64,000 bases of DNA, taken from NCBI GenBank assembly GCA_013204105.1, contig JABMOM010000029.1, positions 62,001 to 126,000 on the forward strand, read 5' to 3'. This DNA comes from Flavobacteriales bacterium. GTDB taxonomy: Bacteria > Bacteroidota > Bacteroidia > Flavobacteriales_G > Salibacteraceae. The position numbers and the translations under genes are program-made. Below, piece by piece: positions 51,550 through 61,359 of the stretch; position 1 is the first letter of the stretch, and the number at the start of each line of letters is the position of its first letter. Below the pieces are notes generated by a model. The model did no database searches and was not told where the DNA came from. It saw only the letters and a list, made by a program, of their open reading frames with translations.

Positions 51550-52755
51550 TCAACGATCCTCTACTGGTGTCAGGGCCTTGATCCTCCGCATCATCCAGAT
51601 GGCCAGCAATGTGAAGGCCGCGGCGATCAAGCCGACTTTCCAGAACCCGTAAACATGATGTCCTCCTTCAGGAATGACAACGATGATGCCTGCCGCAATG
51701 CTCGCCAAGCCCGCCGTCATGTTCTGGACCGATGAGTTCAGGCTCATAAAGCTTCCTCGGTTCTGTGGCTTGATGACGGAAGTGACGATCGCCGTGGATG
51801 GAACCATTCTTCCGCCTGCTAAAATGAAGAACAAACCAGTCACCACCAGAGCGCTCCATAAGGGCACTTCCGGCAAATTGGTCAAAGCAAGGATTGGAAT
51901 GATCGATAGAAAGGCAATGATCTGAAAGACACGGTGTCTGCCTGTTCTGTCAGCCCACCGACCTATCCTCGGATTGGTGATGATGGTAGCCAAGCCACCG
52001 ATGAGGTAAACCCACGTTATCTCCTGTCGTTCAAAGCCAACGTTCTGGACCAAGTAAGGCGTAATGAACGGGATCACCGAAAAGTGCCCAAACATCAAAA
52101 GCATGGTATAGGTAAGGGCCATCCATTGGTTCTTGTGTTGAGGAATGCGCTTGATGAATTCCCATGACCTAACCCTCGGTTCGGGCGTGTCTAAATGTGC
52201 CCGGACAGGTGGAAGCGTAAAATAGACGGCGATGGCATTCAGTACGCTCACGATCCCAAGTGCGATGAAAGGCCAGTTCCAGCCGTAATTGAATGCGAAA
52301 TACAAGCCGACAGGCAAGCCTAAAGCAGAAGCCATAGAAAAGGCACTCATCACAATGCCCAGCCCCCATGCCCTTCGTTCGGAAGCAATAGCATCACTGA
52401 CGATAGCGATGACGGTGGAACTGATCACCCCGCCAAATGCTCCGGTGAGGATTCTAGCACTTATCAAACCTGCATAGGTATCTACCATACCGCACATCAG
52501 GGTTCCGGCAGCAAAACCTAAGTACGCAAAAAGGAAATACTTTTTACGATCGTACTTGTCCACAAAGAAAGCGCTGATGAGGCCAGTAACGCCCGCCGTC
52601 ATGGTATAGCTCGCCACAAGAAATGAGAATTCTTGGGAGTTGATGAACAACTCTTCCATCAACATCTCCCCCAACGGCATGATGATCATGAAGTCCATGA
52701 TGTGGGTAAACTGGGAGGCTGCCAGTAAGTAAAGAATGATGCGTTCGGACTTCAA
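51550..52755 (-). CDS. MFS transporter
   Basis: 401 aa, 12 transmembrane helices. MFS loop 2-3 motif: FVDKYDRKKYFLFAYLGFAAG, and NPRIGRWADRTGRHRVFQI in the second half. An acidic first helix (THIMDFMIIMPLG) is typical of drug:H+ antiporters. Family: DHA1-like/AraJ type; substrate unknown. Confidence 0.9.
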   Translation of the reverse strand: MKSERIILYLLAASQFTHIMDFMIIMPLGEMLMEELFINSQEFSFLVASYTMTAGVTGLISAFFVDKYDRKKYFLFAYLGFAAGTLMCGMVDTYAGLISARILTGAFGGVISSTVIAIVSDAIASERRAWGLGIVMSAFSMASALGLPVGLYFAFNYGWNWPFIALGIVSVLNAIAVYFTLPPVRAHLDTPEPRVRSWEFIKRIPQHKNQWMALTYTMLLMFGHFSVIPFITPYLVQNVGFERQEITWVYLIGGLATIITNPRIGRWADRTGRHRVFQIIAFLSIIPILALTNLPEVPLWSALVVTGLFFILAGGRMVPSTAIVTSVIKPQNRGSFMSLNSSVQNMTAGLASIAAGIIVVIPEGGHHVYGFWKVGLIAAAFTLLAIWMMRRIKALTPVEDR

Positions 52756-52820
52756 TGCGGTGGATTAGATGTAGCTACACAAAAGACCGCAAAGGTGCCT
52801 AAATGTTCGTTAGGCTGCAT

Positions 52821-54245
52821 TTATTCCTGGACCGCGGCCTCCGGAATATTCAACTCCCCTTCAGAATGCGCTACGATGGTAGAAACAGAAGCGTCGCCCG
52901 TTACGTTCACCACGGTGCGGCACATATCTAGGATACGATCCACGGGGAAAATCAGGGCAATCCAAGCTGGGTTTAAACCAACCGACTCTAGCACAATGAT
53001 CATCAGCACCAAACCAGCACTCGGTACTGCGGCCGCGCCGATGGATGCCAAGGTTGCTGTAAAAACGATGGTCAATTGCTGCAGCAGGCTGAGGTCTACC
53101 ATGTGGAATTGTGCAAGCGCTACAACCGCCACGGCCTGGTAGAGACTTGTACCATCCATATTTACGGTTGCACCAATGGGCAATACAAAACTGGTAGTCC
53201 GCTTAGATACTCCTATGTTGTTCTCCACGCAATTCAACGTAACGGGAAGTGTGGCCACGGATGAGGATGTACTGAAGGCGGTCAACTGCGCTTTTGAAAT
53301 ACCCTTCATGAAGAATCCGTAGTTGATCTTCTTGACGATCAGACTCGTAAGGCCGGGGTAAAAAATAAAGATCATGAATGCGAGTCCTAAGATGACCGCG
53401 ATTGAATACCAGAGTAAGAAGGACAACAGCTCCGCCAGTTTACTCGGATCATCGCCCGCAGCGCTCACCACAGCTCCAGCTAACAAGCAAAACACGAAGA
53501 AAGGCATGGCCTTCATGACCACATCCACCATCTTGATAAAGACCTCATTTACCCCGTCTATGAAATCCATCACGGGTTGGGCCTTTTCCCTGGGCAGCAT
53601 GACCAGCACAATCCCAAAAAATATGGCAAAGAAGATTACCTGCAACATCTCCATGTCAAACATCGCGCGGATGATGTTGCTCGGTACAATATCAACCACG
53701 GGTTGCAACGGACGGGATTCCTTGGTACGATCGGCCTTGGTCAGCTTGTCGTTCACCCAATCGTTGGCGCCGTCATCACTTGGCCGCTGGCTTACTATCG
53801 CTACCCGATCTGCATATGCCTCGTCGCAGGAGTAGCAGATCGCGTCCAAGCGCTCTATGTCGTTGTCATTGGTCCACAGCTCATAGGCGATGCGGTTATC
53901 GATCAGGAGGTCCTCTGAGACCTTGTCACCAGGCTTCAACGTATTCACCGCAATCAAGCCAATCGTCACTGCGATCATGGTGGTTCCAACGTAGAGCAAG
54001 AGCGTTTTGATCCCGATCTTGCCGAGCTTGGTCACGTCGCCTAAGGCAGAAACACCGGAAATGATACTGAACAGCACCAAGGGTACGGCAATCAGTTTGA
54101 GGATATTGATGAAGATCTTGCCGAAAGGATCAATGTAGTCGAGCGTAAATTCGTTCCAGCCCATGTTCACTGATAAAAGGGCGTAGAACGTTCCTAAGAT
54201 CAGGGCAATGATGACTTGCCAATGGAGGGGTACTTTCTTCATCAT
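52821..54245 (-). CDS. Dicarboxylate/amino acid:cation symporter
   Basis: 474 aa, DAACS/SDF family (GltP/DctA). Hallmarks: SVATLPVTLNCVENNIGVSKRTTSFVLPIGATVNMDGTSLYQ (HP1 and the TM7 NMDGT Na+ site), GAAAVPSAGLVLMIIVL (HP2) and FPVDRILDMCRTVVNVTGDAS in TM8. A 90-residue hydrophilic insert (about 115-205, with CYSCDEAY and RPSDDGAND) between helices is larger than in GltP. Imports glutamate, aspartate or C4-dicarboxylates with Na+/H+. Confidence 0.93.
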   Translation of the reverse strand: MMKKVPLHWQVIIALILGTFYALLSVNMGWNEFTLDYIDPFGKIFINILKLIAVPLVLFSIISGVSALGDVTKLGKIGIKTLLLYVGTTMIAVTIGLIAVNTLKPGDKVSEDLLIDNRIAYELWTNDNDIERLDAICYSCDEAYADRVAIVSQRPSDDGANDWVNDKLTKADRTKESRPLQPVVDIVPSNIIRAMFDMEMLQVIFFAIFFGIVLVMLPREKAQPVMDFIDGVNEVFIKMVDVVMKAMPFFVFCLLAGAVVSAAGDDPSKLAELLSFLLWYSIAVILGLAFMIFIFYPGLTSLIVKKINYGFFMKGISKAQLTAFSTSSSVATLPVTLNCVENNIGVSKRTTSFVLPIGATVNMDGTSLYQAVAVVALAQFHMVDLSLLQQLTIVFTATLASIGAAAVPSAGLVLMIIVLESVGLNPAWIALIFPVDRILDMCRTVVNVTGDASVSTIVAHSEGELNIPEAAVQE

Positions 54246-54262
54246 GTTGCGAAGTAATGCAT

Positions 54263-55531
54263 TTAGGTCAATGTCACTGGTTCATCCGATTCTTCTTCAT
54301 CTGGCAGCACGCCTTTCGATCCCGACCTTCTGGCGAGAAAGACCGTGAAGAAGGAAAAGAAGACCACCCCAACCTGCACGTTGAACGTGCTCTCGGTCAT
54401 GGAAAGGATGAAGAACAAAGCTGTGAATCCGAGTAACAAGGCATCTTGATTTCTGATCGCTTGCACCGTCATCACAAGAAAAATTCCGAGGATGATGATC
54501 AACCCAGGAATACCCAAGGATATCCACGATTGCAAGAAAAGGTTGTGTGCGTTCAGATGCTCTTCTGCCGCACTGGTGTATCCCTTTTCATTGTAAATAT
54601 CGTCCAGCACATCTTGAAAATCGCCCGTTCCTTGTCCAAACCAATCTTGTGAACGTATGACCTCAAAAGTGGAACTGTAAACCAAGTACCTCACAGCTGT
54701 GCTCTCTGTAGATGCAGGATTCACCTCATCCTTTTGTGCTACTTCCAGCATATTGGTGATGCGCGACTGCAGTAAAGGAGCGCCTTGAAAGATAGCGCCC
54801 ATAATGCTCATCAGTACCGTTAGCCCTAGGATTGGCACCCACTTGTGCTTCATCTCGCGCACAAAGACACCGGTAAGACCTAATGCAATCACAGCCCACA
54901 TGATGAACCCGGTTTTTGAACCGGTGAGCAATACTGACACGGATAGGGTGATGATGATCAGCACATTCATCAACGTGCGCTTTCTATCCTTCTTGACCAG
55001 CGGCCATTCCAAATACGCCAGGATCACCATGGCAAAAATGAGGTAGAGGGCAAAGTAACTTTGGTGCACAGTGACAGAGAAGCGTGAAGTAATGAAATGA
55101 AAGTATTTCATATCCAACCAAAAAACCTTGTACGCACTCTGTGCAATACAGAAAAGAGATGCTGTAACCGATCCATACAAGAACATGCGCAGGGTACGAT
55201 TGAAATTGGTCGTATTGACGAAACGGAAGCCAACAAAAACAAGCGGGAAAGCCATAAGGCTAAGTTTGACCTCTATATCAAACCATCCGCGTGAGGTGTT
55301 CTCTGTATACAGCATCCCAATGAGATGAAGAAAGAAGAACATCAACAGCAAAATCGAGACTTCACTCATTTCTGCCCTGCTATAGCCTTTTGCCATCGCG
55401 AATATGGATAAGCCTCCAAACAACACGATGAACAATGGAACGATGCGCGGAAAAATTGGAATGAGAAAAGCGATCGCATACAGCAAGTAATGCTGGTACA
55501 GAAAAATCCTATGACGGTCGAAAAAACTCAT
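54263..55531 (-). CDS. O-antigen ligase/polymerase family protein
   Basis: 422 aa from MSFFDRHRIF (ATG overlapping the wecB stop); 56 codons upstream are open but Arg-rich and not membrane-like. About 11 transmembrane helices and a large periplasmic loop (about 205-310). The Wzy_C/WaaL pattern includes GSKTGFIMW, FGQGTGDFQD and LNAHNLFLQSWISLGIPGL. It ligates or polymerises a lipid-linked glycan. Last gene of the minus-strand polysaccharide operon seen here. Confidence 0.88.
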   Translation of the reverse strand: MSFFDRHRIFLYQHYLLYAIAFLIPIFPRIVPLFIVLFGGLSIFAMAKGYSRAEMSEVSILLLMFFFLHLIGMLYTENTSRGWFDIEVKLSLMAFPLVFVGFRFVNTTNFNRTLRMFLYGSVTASLFCIAQSAYKVFWLDMKYFHFITSRFSVTVHQSYFALYLIFAMVILAYLEWPLVKKDRKRTLMNVLIIITLSVSVLLTGSKTGFIMWAVIALGLTGVFVREMKHKWVPILGLTVLMSIMGAIFQGAPLLQSRITNMLEVAQKDEVNPASTESTAVRYLVYSSTFEVIRSQDWFGQGTGDFQDVLDDIYNEKGYTSAAEEHLNAHNLFLQSWISLGIPGLIIILGIFLVMTVQAIRNQDALLLGFTALFFILSMTESTFNVQVGVVFFSFFTVFLARRSGSKGVLPDEEESDEPVTLT

Positions 55532-56604
55532 TCTAGCCCTTGAAGTACATCGGCAATAGCCGCTGCCGCTTTTCCTCCTCCGTATAGATCGTTCGAGAAA
55601 TCCAGAGATGCATTTTTCATCTGAGCATAGGCGCCGAGAATACGCTCTTTGTCTGCACCTACCGTAACATTGTATCCATGGTCGACGAGCTCGGTCCATT
55701 CGGTTTCGTCACGCATGGTAACGCAAGGGTTTTGAAAGAAATAGGCTTCTTTTTGTAATCCCCCACTGTCCGTCATGACCATAGATGCCGCCTTTAGGAG
55801 TTCAATCATGTCAAAATAGCCTACAGGGTCAAGGACAGTGAACTCGGGTTTAACACCTTGCTTCTCCAATAAATTCCGCGTGCGTGGGTGCAGCGGACAA
55901 ATGACACGTCGCTCACGGTTGATCTCGTTCAAAGCTTGGATAATGCCTCCCAATCTTTCCGGGTCGTCTGTGTTCTCTGCTCGATGGATGGTTGCCAATA
56001 CAAATCCCGCTTCCAATTCCTGCTCAGCGATGACCTTGCTCCTTTCAGCAGAGGTTCGAGCATAGTACATGGCAGCATCCTGCATCACATCCCCAGACCT
56101 GTGTATTTGGCAATCAAAGCCTTCGAAGCCCTCTCGCATCAAGTTATCCACCGCCGTCTGGGTTGGGCAAAACAAATGGTCCGAGATCCTATCGGTGAGG
56201 ATTCGATTCACTTCCTCTGGCATCTTCATGTTGAAGCTTCGCAATCCCGCTTCTACGTGGCCTACTGGAATATGTAGTTTTTTAGCTGCTAAAGCACCCG
56301 CAATTGTGCTATTAGTATCGCCATAAACGAGGAGCAAATTTGGCTTCTCGGTCATTAAAAGTCCTTCGATTCCTTCCATCATGCGACCGGTCATAGCTCC
56401 GTGACCCAAGGAATGGATGTGCAAGTTATGCTTCGGTTTGGGTAGGTCCATTTCAGTGAAAAAGACGTCGCTCATGTTCGCATCGAAGTGCTGCCCCGTG
56501 TGAACGATCACCTCCTCCACTCCACTCCGTAAACCCAGTTCACGGCTGAGCGCTGCAGCTTTGATGAATTGAGGACGTGCCCCGACGATGGTGAGAATTT
56601 TCAT
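55528..56604 (-). CDS. wecB: UDP-N-acetylglucosamine 2-epimerase (non-hydrolysing)
   Basis: 358 aa. Interconverts UDP-GlcNAc and UDP-ManNAc. Visible: VGARPQFIKAAALS, VHTGQHFDANMSDVFF, VYGDTNSTIAGALAA, HVEAGLRSFNMKMPEEVNRILTDRIS, TIHRAENTD, CPLHPRTRNLL and VMTDSGGLQKEAYF. Provides ManNAc precursors for the surface glycan. Confidence 0.95.
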   Translation of the reverse strand: MKILTIVGARPQFIKAAALSRELGLRSGVEEVIVHTGQHFDANMSDVFFTEMDLPKPKHNLHIHSLGHGAMTGRMMEGIEGLLMTEKPNLLLVYGDTNSTIAGALAAKKLHIPVGHVEAGLRSFNMKMPEEVNRILTDRISDHLFCPTQTAVDNLMREGFEGFDCQIHRSGDVMQDAAMYYARTSAERSKVIAEQELEAGFVLATIHRAENTDDPERLGGIIQALNEINRERRVICPLHPRTRNLLEKQGVKPEFTVLDPVGYFDMIELLKAASMVMTDSGGLQKEAYFFQNPCVTMRDETEWTELVDHGYNVTVGADKERILGAYAQMKNASLDFSNDLYGGGKAAAAIADVLQGLE

Positions 56605-56705
56605 GTTGGACTGTTAAATCGTACTTCGTTTCTTCTCATTAAATGCCTTGGTTTGGTACAAGTGACCCCAAAAAATCCTTTGATAGCCGATGGCTGATGG
56701 TCGTA

Positions 56706-58127
56706 TCAATTTCCTTTCAATTTTAGCATTACTCCGATGGTCATGCGCAAGATCTTCAGATCCAAGAAGAACGATCGATTCTTGATATAGTACAAGTCGT
56801 ACTGCAGTTTCGTCAATGAATCGTCTTGATTTTCGCCGTACTTATAGTTCACTTGCGCCCACCCGGTGATACCCGGCTTTACCACATGGCGCGTAGGGTA
56901 AAAGCCGATGGTGCGTATCAATTGATTCACAAACTCTGGCCGCTCAGGTCGTGGGCCGATCAGGTTCATCTCGCCCTTGAATATATTCCAAAACTGAGGG
57001 AGCTCGTCAATACGCGCCCGTCGCATCACCTTTCCAGGCAAAGTTATTCTCGGGTCATCGCGCTCAGCATAGACTGCCCCTGTATCTTTCTCGGCATTCA
57101 CCACCATGGTGCGAAACTTATAGATGGTGAACAGCTTATCATCCCTTCCTACTCGCTGCTGAGAAAAGAACAAAGGACCTCGACTCAAGAACATATTGGC
57201 CAATACGATCAAGGGGGTCAACACGAACGTAACACACATTCCGACCAATCCGAAAAGCATGTTAAGCAATCGATTCAACAACAGGTAAAGTCCATTTTTT
57301 CTTGGAGAGAAGAAATCATACGTTAACAGGTAGTCGCCTTTCTCATTCTGTTTCACCATGAGTTTCCCCGTCAACGTTTCGTACACAATGTTCACGGGAA
57401 TGGTCTCGATTCCAAAATTCTGGCAGTTAACGAGCGCCGCATACAAGGCACCTTTGATGTTTTTTGCCGTATGTACGGCTAATACGATTTCATCGACCCG
57501 CAATCGACGTGCGTAAGCAAACAACTCCTCGGAGCTTCCTATCACACGGACGCCTTCAATGTTCATTTTATATTTCTCTGGCTCGTCATCGATGAAAGCC
57601 ACGACTTGATACCCCGTCTGTTGGTAGATGTTGCTATTTCGTATCACTTTGAGTACTTCGACACCAGACCATCCTGCACCAACCACAAGCACCCGCTTTT
57701 GAAGTATTTCTTGCTGGAAGATGTATGAGAAGAGCCAGTGCCATAGACTGAGTAAAAAGATCAACTGGCTGATGAAGATGAAGACGGGCATCCGCGTCTT
57801 CGGAAAGACTGGGCTCAAGAATGGGAAAGCCAGGTAGGTTACACCCGTTATGAAGGCAACCAGGACCGTACGCCGAAACAGCAGAGAGGTCTTTGACGCG
57901 TGTAATACATCGTACAGGTTAAACAGCTGCGCGTACATCAACCAAATCACGAGGATCAGGATTACCCAACTGGGGTTTTCGGCCAAGGTCTTACTCGGCC
58001 AGATGTCATAAACATAGAAATACTTGATGTACACGAACAGCGATATGACGATCAGGAAAAGGTCTCCTGCCATCATCATATACTTCCTTACTAGGAACTG
58101 GATGTCATTGCTTCGTACAGTACTCAA
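56706..58127 (-). CDS. Initiating sugar transferase (polyprenyl glycosylphosphotransferase)
   Basis: 473 aa, with an N-terminal four-helix membrane part (1-125), CoA-binding-like domain (RVLVVGAGWSGVEVLKVI) and C-terminal bacterial sugar transferase domain: GMCVTFVLTPLIVLANMFLSRGPLFFSQQRVGRD, FKFRTM (here YKFRTMVV), DELPQFWNIFKGEMNLIGPRPERPEF and PGITGWAQVNY. It attaches the first sugar-phosphate to undecaprenyl phosphate (WbaP/WcaJ type). Confidence 0.92.
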   Translation of the reverse strand: MSTVRSNDIQFLVRKYMMMAGDLFLIVISLFVYIKYFYVYDIWPSKTLAENPSWVILILVIWLMYAQLFNLYDVLHASKTSLLFRRTVLVAFITGVTYLAFPFLSPVFPKTRMPVFIFISQLIFLLSLWHWLFSYIFQQEILQKRVLVVGAGWSGVEVLKVIRNSNIYQQTGYQVVAFIDDEPEKYKMNIEGVRVIGSSEELFAYARRLRVDEIVLAVHTAKNIKGALYAALVNCQNFGIETIPVNIVYETLTGKLMVKQNEKGDYLLTYDFFSPRKNGLYLLLNRLLNMLFGLVGMCVTFVLTPLIVLANMFLSRGPLFFSQQRVGRDDKLFTIYKFRTMVVNAEKDTGAVYAERDDPRITLPGKVMRRARIDELPQFWNIFKGEMNLIGPRPERPEFVNQLIRTIGFYPTRHVVKPGITGWAQVNYKYGENQDDSLTKLQYDLYYIKNRSFFLDLKILRMTIGVMLKLKGN

Positions 58128-58210
58128 ACTTGTGCTCGTAGGTGTTGTTCAAAATTAGCCTTTTCCCCTAGGGGTGCAGTCTTCCGTGAAAAAGAAGATC
58201 AACAGGGTTG

Positions 58211-58969
58211 TCAACGATACTTCTGCAGCCCCTTCAAGGCATAGCGTAGGAAGTGCTTTACCGCCTCTAAACGACTCAAACCCTCCAATTCTCGCAGGAC
58301 CCGCCAGTTGTATAGTGCACTCTCCCATTTGTTGCTGCTCAAGGATGCTCCACCTGTCCGGTACTGCGCAAGTACTGTGTCCAGTCCGAAGGCCTCATGC
58401 CCGTCACGCATGATATGCAGCCAAAGGCCGTAATCCTGACGCTTAGCGATATCGGGCATGAAGTATTTCTTACCCGTAACTTCAGTATCGTACATCCCGG
58501 TTAAGCAGCCAATGTAGTTGTAGTCTAACATGTCGTCATAGGTCAACCGCTCTCGCGCATGGATGACTTTTCCCGTGGCCACACCCTTCTGATCAACCCA
58601 TTTATAAGATGTATGGGTAATGGCCGCGGCATTGGCCATGGAAAATTCCACCTGCCGCTCAAGTTTCTCTCCCTCCCATAGATCGTCGGCGTCGAGAAAT
58701 GCGATGAACCGACCTTTGGCGTGAAGGATTCCTTCATTCCGCGCACCCGCTGCGCCTCGATTGGCACCCAGAGCATATACCTGGATTCTTTCTCTTTCAT
58801 CCTCTAACGCCAGTCGTTGCAACAGCGGCAAGACCTCGTCGGTAGAAGCGTCATCCACCAAAATGAGTTCCCAATAAGGATAGGTTTGGGCCATCACCGA
58901 ATGCACGGTCTGGACGATGGTGTTTGCATTGTTGTACACCGGGGTGATGATGGATACCAATTCGCTCAT
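58211..58969 (-). CDS. Glycosyltransferase family 2
   Basis: 252 aa from MSELVSIITPVYNNANTI, start overlapping the GT4 stop. GT-A fold: VSIITPVYN, LILVDDASTDEVLPLL, RGAAGARNEGILHAKGRFIAFLDADDLW with the DxD motif, and a C-terminal KRQDYGLWLHIMRDG. Adds a hexose or amino sugar in the glycan pathway; donor unknown. Confidence 0.92.
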   Translation of the reverse strand: MSELVSIITPVYNNANTIVQTVHSVMAQTYPYWELILVDDASTDEVLPLLQRLALEDERERIQVYALGANRGAAGARNEGILHAKGRFIAFLDADDLWEGEKLERQVEFSMANAAAITHTSYKWVDQKGVATGKVIHARERLTYDDMLDYNYIGCLTGMYDTEVTGKKYFMPDIAKRQDYGLWLHIMRDGHEAFGLDTVLAQYRTGGASLSSNKWESALYNWRVLRELEGLSRLEAVKHFLRYALKGLQKYR

Positions 58970-60081
58970 GCTGGACTTCCAATCAGGGTATGGTAAAGTG
59001 CGCCAAGCTTCTTTGCTTCCGTGTCCCAATTATAGGTGTGCATTACGGCTTCCCTTCCTCTGCTCCCCATCGCTTCAGCAACTTCTGGATCATCAAGTAA
59101 GCTTTGAATCGCTCTTGCTATGCTCTTCGGGTCTTTGGGATCCGCCGTTACGCCGCATTTTCGTTGTTCGACAATGTGTTTTAACCAACCAAAGTCCGAG
59201 GCGACAACGGGAATGCCTGCAGCCATGTACTCAAAGAGCTTATTGGGCAAGGCATCGATGTGATTCGGTGCTGGATGAAAGAGGATCAATCCAATCAAAG
59301 AGCGCTCTAGCACAGCGCGTGCCTCAGCGCTTGAAATGAAGCCCAAGGGTGTCACCTTAGTCCATCCAGGAGAACGCTTACAATCGCCTTCCAAGCCCCG
59401 ATCAGACCACTTTCCAGCCAGGTTGAGTTGGGCGTTCACGTCAGCCATGGCGTCGACCACTTCTCTTATTCCTCGAATCCGCGTCAAGTCTCCAATGTAG
59501 GCAACTTCATCTGCTTTTTCTGACCAGGGCATGGGTCGAGGCAGCTTATCGAGGTCTGGAAAGTTCTTAACGAGAACAATATGTCTGACCAAGGGTTCAA
59601 AACGTTCCAGCACGCCTTCTACCACGGTAACCACAGCGTCCAAATTGGGAGCCATCTTGTGTTCGTATCCCTGCACCATGCGGGATATCATTCCCCGCAA
59701 AGGACCCGGTATCCAATCCTTGGTCAATACCTGCTTGGGAACGTCCTCATGTGCATCATAGATCACCTTTATGCCAGCAGCTTTCAAGGGTGATACTATT
59801 TGCAACAGCTCCGGATCATGCAGATGAGCCACCGCTGGCGCCAATTCCAGCACTTTATTGAGCACTTGTTTCGGGTAGTTAAGCACCCGCCTCATTTTCC
59901 CAACGGGAGCCAACTGGATGTTGACGATCTCGACATTGGTATAGTCCGAATGGGTATCCGCTGCATTCACCACGACCAACTTAACATCGTATCCCAGCTT
60001 TGCCAAAGTCGCACACTCCTTATGATAAATGCGGGTGTCTTTTGATTGGTGAACCGTAGATATGTGGCAAACCCTGATCAT
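58966..60081 (-). CDS. Glycosyltransferase (GT4 family)
   Basis: 371 aa. GT-B fold: VCHISTVHQSKDTRIYHKECATLAKLGYDV (N-terminal acceptor domain), VAHLHDPELLQIV, the donor-side AYIGDLTRIRGIREVVDAM and HIDALPNKLFEYMAAGIPVVASDFGWLKHIVEQRKCG with the E-x7-E motif region. ATGA overlaps with the genes on both sides. Confidence 0.92.
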   Translation of the reverse strand: MIRVCHISTVHQSKDTRIYHKECATLAKLGYDVKLVVVNAADTHSDYTNVEIVNIQLAPVGKMRRVLNYPKQVLNKVLELAPAVAHLHDPELLQIVSPLKAAGIKVIYDAHEDVPKQVLTKDWIPGPLRGMISRMVQGYEHKMAPNLDAVVTVVEGVLERFEPLVRHIVLVKNFPDLDKLPRPMPWSEKADEVAYIGDLTRIRGIREVVDAMADVNAQLNLAGKWSDRGLEGDCKRSPGWTKVTPLGFISSAEARAVLERSLIGLILFHPAPNHIDALPNKLFEYMAAGIPVVASDFGWLKHIVEQRKCGVTADPKDPKSIARAIQSLLDDPEVAEAMGSRGREAVMHTYNWDTEAKKLGALYHTLIGSPA

Positions 60082-61325
60082 TGCGGGCTAAATTGTTGGT
60101 ACACCTGGAGCAGCACGTTGGCCTCTTGCTCCCAATTCAATTCCTGAGCAGCCTTCGGTGTGTTTTGTTTGAAGGCTTCGGTTTTCGCCCGATCATCCAC
60201 CATATGTACCAAGGCATTTCGGATGGATTCGACATTCATCGGGTCAAATACTTCACCAATCTGGTAATGTTGAATCACCCTTTTGAGTTCTGGGTATTCG
60301 CTTCCAGCAATGGCTAGGCCCGCATGGATGTACTCAAAGAGCTTATTGGGGCTGGTATAGTAATTATTCAAGCCTACTGCCTGGTATGGAATCACCCCGA
60401 TATCAGCCTGAGCAGATACAGCGATGAGTTGGCTTTGTTCAACCGGGGGAAGAAAATGAACCTTGCCTTGTAAGTCAAGCCCCTTACAAAGTGCTCTCAA
60501 CGTCCCTTCCAATGGACCCCATCCCAGCAATACGAGGTGGGCGGCCTTGATTCCCTTCATCGCTTCGATCAAACTTTCAATGCCGCGCCCTTTGGAATAA
60601 CCACCTTGAAACAAAATGATCGAATGGTCTCCTGGGATACCCAGCTTATCCCGGAGCTGATAGGGTGCCTCCACCCCTTGTTGATCCAAGAAAGGACAAT
60701 TGCGCACGACCACAGGCTGCTCGATCCCGTAGCGTTGCCTCAATTCGTTTGCAATGCTATCGTTGACCGTGATCACAACGTCGACTTTTTGAATAAGCCT
60801 AGACTCCACCTTTTGGTATGACCGTCGTTGCGAAGGATTCAAAGTAGCGAGTTCTGTGTACAATTCATGGGCATCATAGACCACTTTGGCTCGGATATGC
60901 TCGAGGTGATCGATCACCGGCAAGGCATTTAGGTCGTGGATGTGCAGTACCTCACTCTCCTGCGCTGCAATGAATTGAGCTGCTCCGCGGTAAAAGTTCT
61001 TGAAGACCAATTCACGGTGATAAGGAATCCACCACTCCCTCAAGAGGTGCTTCCATCCTTTCGTTGTCTGTTTTCCTCCTCCTTCATTCGAATTATTCCC
61101 CTTAATCCCTTCGCCAGAAAACATCTTCCACAGGGATGCGTACCAACCAGTACGAGGAATACGAACCACAGGGATGCCATTGATGGTATCGTTCAGCGGT
61201 AAGTGTGATCGGTCTTGAACCCCGACAATAGTCACTTCGTGCCCAGCCTCCGTCAGGCTTCGTGCCTCTTTCTGGACGCGCGCGTCGCGCACTACATTAT
61301 TGTTGACTATGCTCAGAACCTTCAT
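60078..61325 (-). CDS. Glycosyltransferase (GT4 family)
   Basis: 415 aa. N-terminal VLSIVNNNVVRDARVQKEARSLTEAGHEVTIVG; LHIHDLNALPVIDHL; YDAHELYTEL; donor site ILFQGGYSKGRGIESLIEAM and YYTSPNKLFEYIHAGLAIAGSEYPEL. The HDLN.L/YDAHELY pattern is also in the terminal GT4 gene (62866-63999), suggesting paralogues. Confidence 0.92.
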   Translation of the reverse strand: MKVLSIVNNNVVRDARVQKEARSLTEAGHEVTIVGVQDRSHLPLNDTINGIPVVRIPRTGWYASLWKMFSGEGIKGNNSNEGGGKQTTKGWKHLLREWWIPYHRELVFKNFYRGAAQFIAAQESEVLHIHDLNALPVIDHLEHIRAKVVYDAHELYTELATLNPSQRRSYQKVESRLIQKVDVVITVNDSIANELRQRYGIEQPVVVRNCPFLDQQGVEAPYQLRDKLGIPGDHSIILFQGGYSKGRGIESLIEAMKGIKAAHLVLLGWGPLEGTLRALCKGLDLQGKVHFLPPVEQSQLIAVSAQADIGVIPYQAVGLNNYYTSPNKLFEYIHAGLAIAGSEYPELKRVIQHYQIGEVFDPMNVESIRNALVHMVDDRAKTEAFKQNTPKAAQELNWEQEANVLLQVYQQFSPQ

Positions 61326-61359
61326 GCGCGCTGGGGAAAATAAAAATAGAGGGTGAAAG

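Noticed and set aside
55532-55699. 56-codon Arg-rich extension of the O-antigen ligase gene
   Set aside because: It overlaps the wecB coding region and is not membrane-like; the ATG at 55531 forms the ATGA overlap seen throughout the operon.
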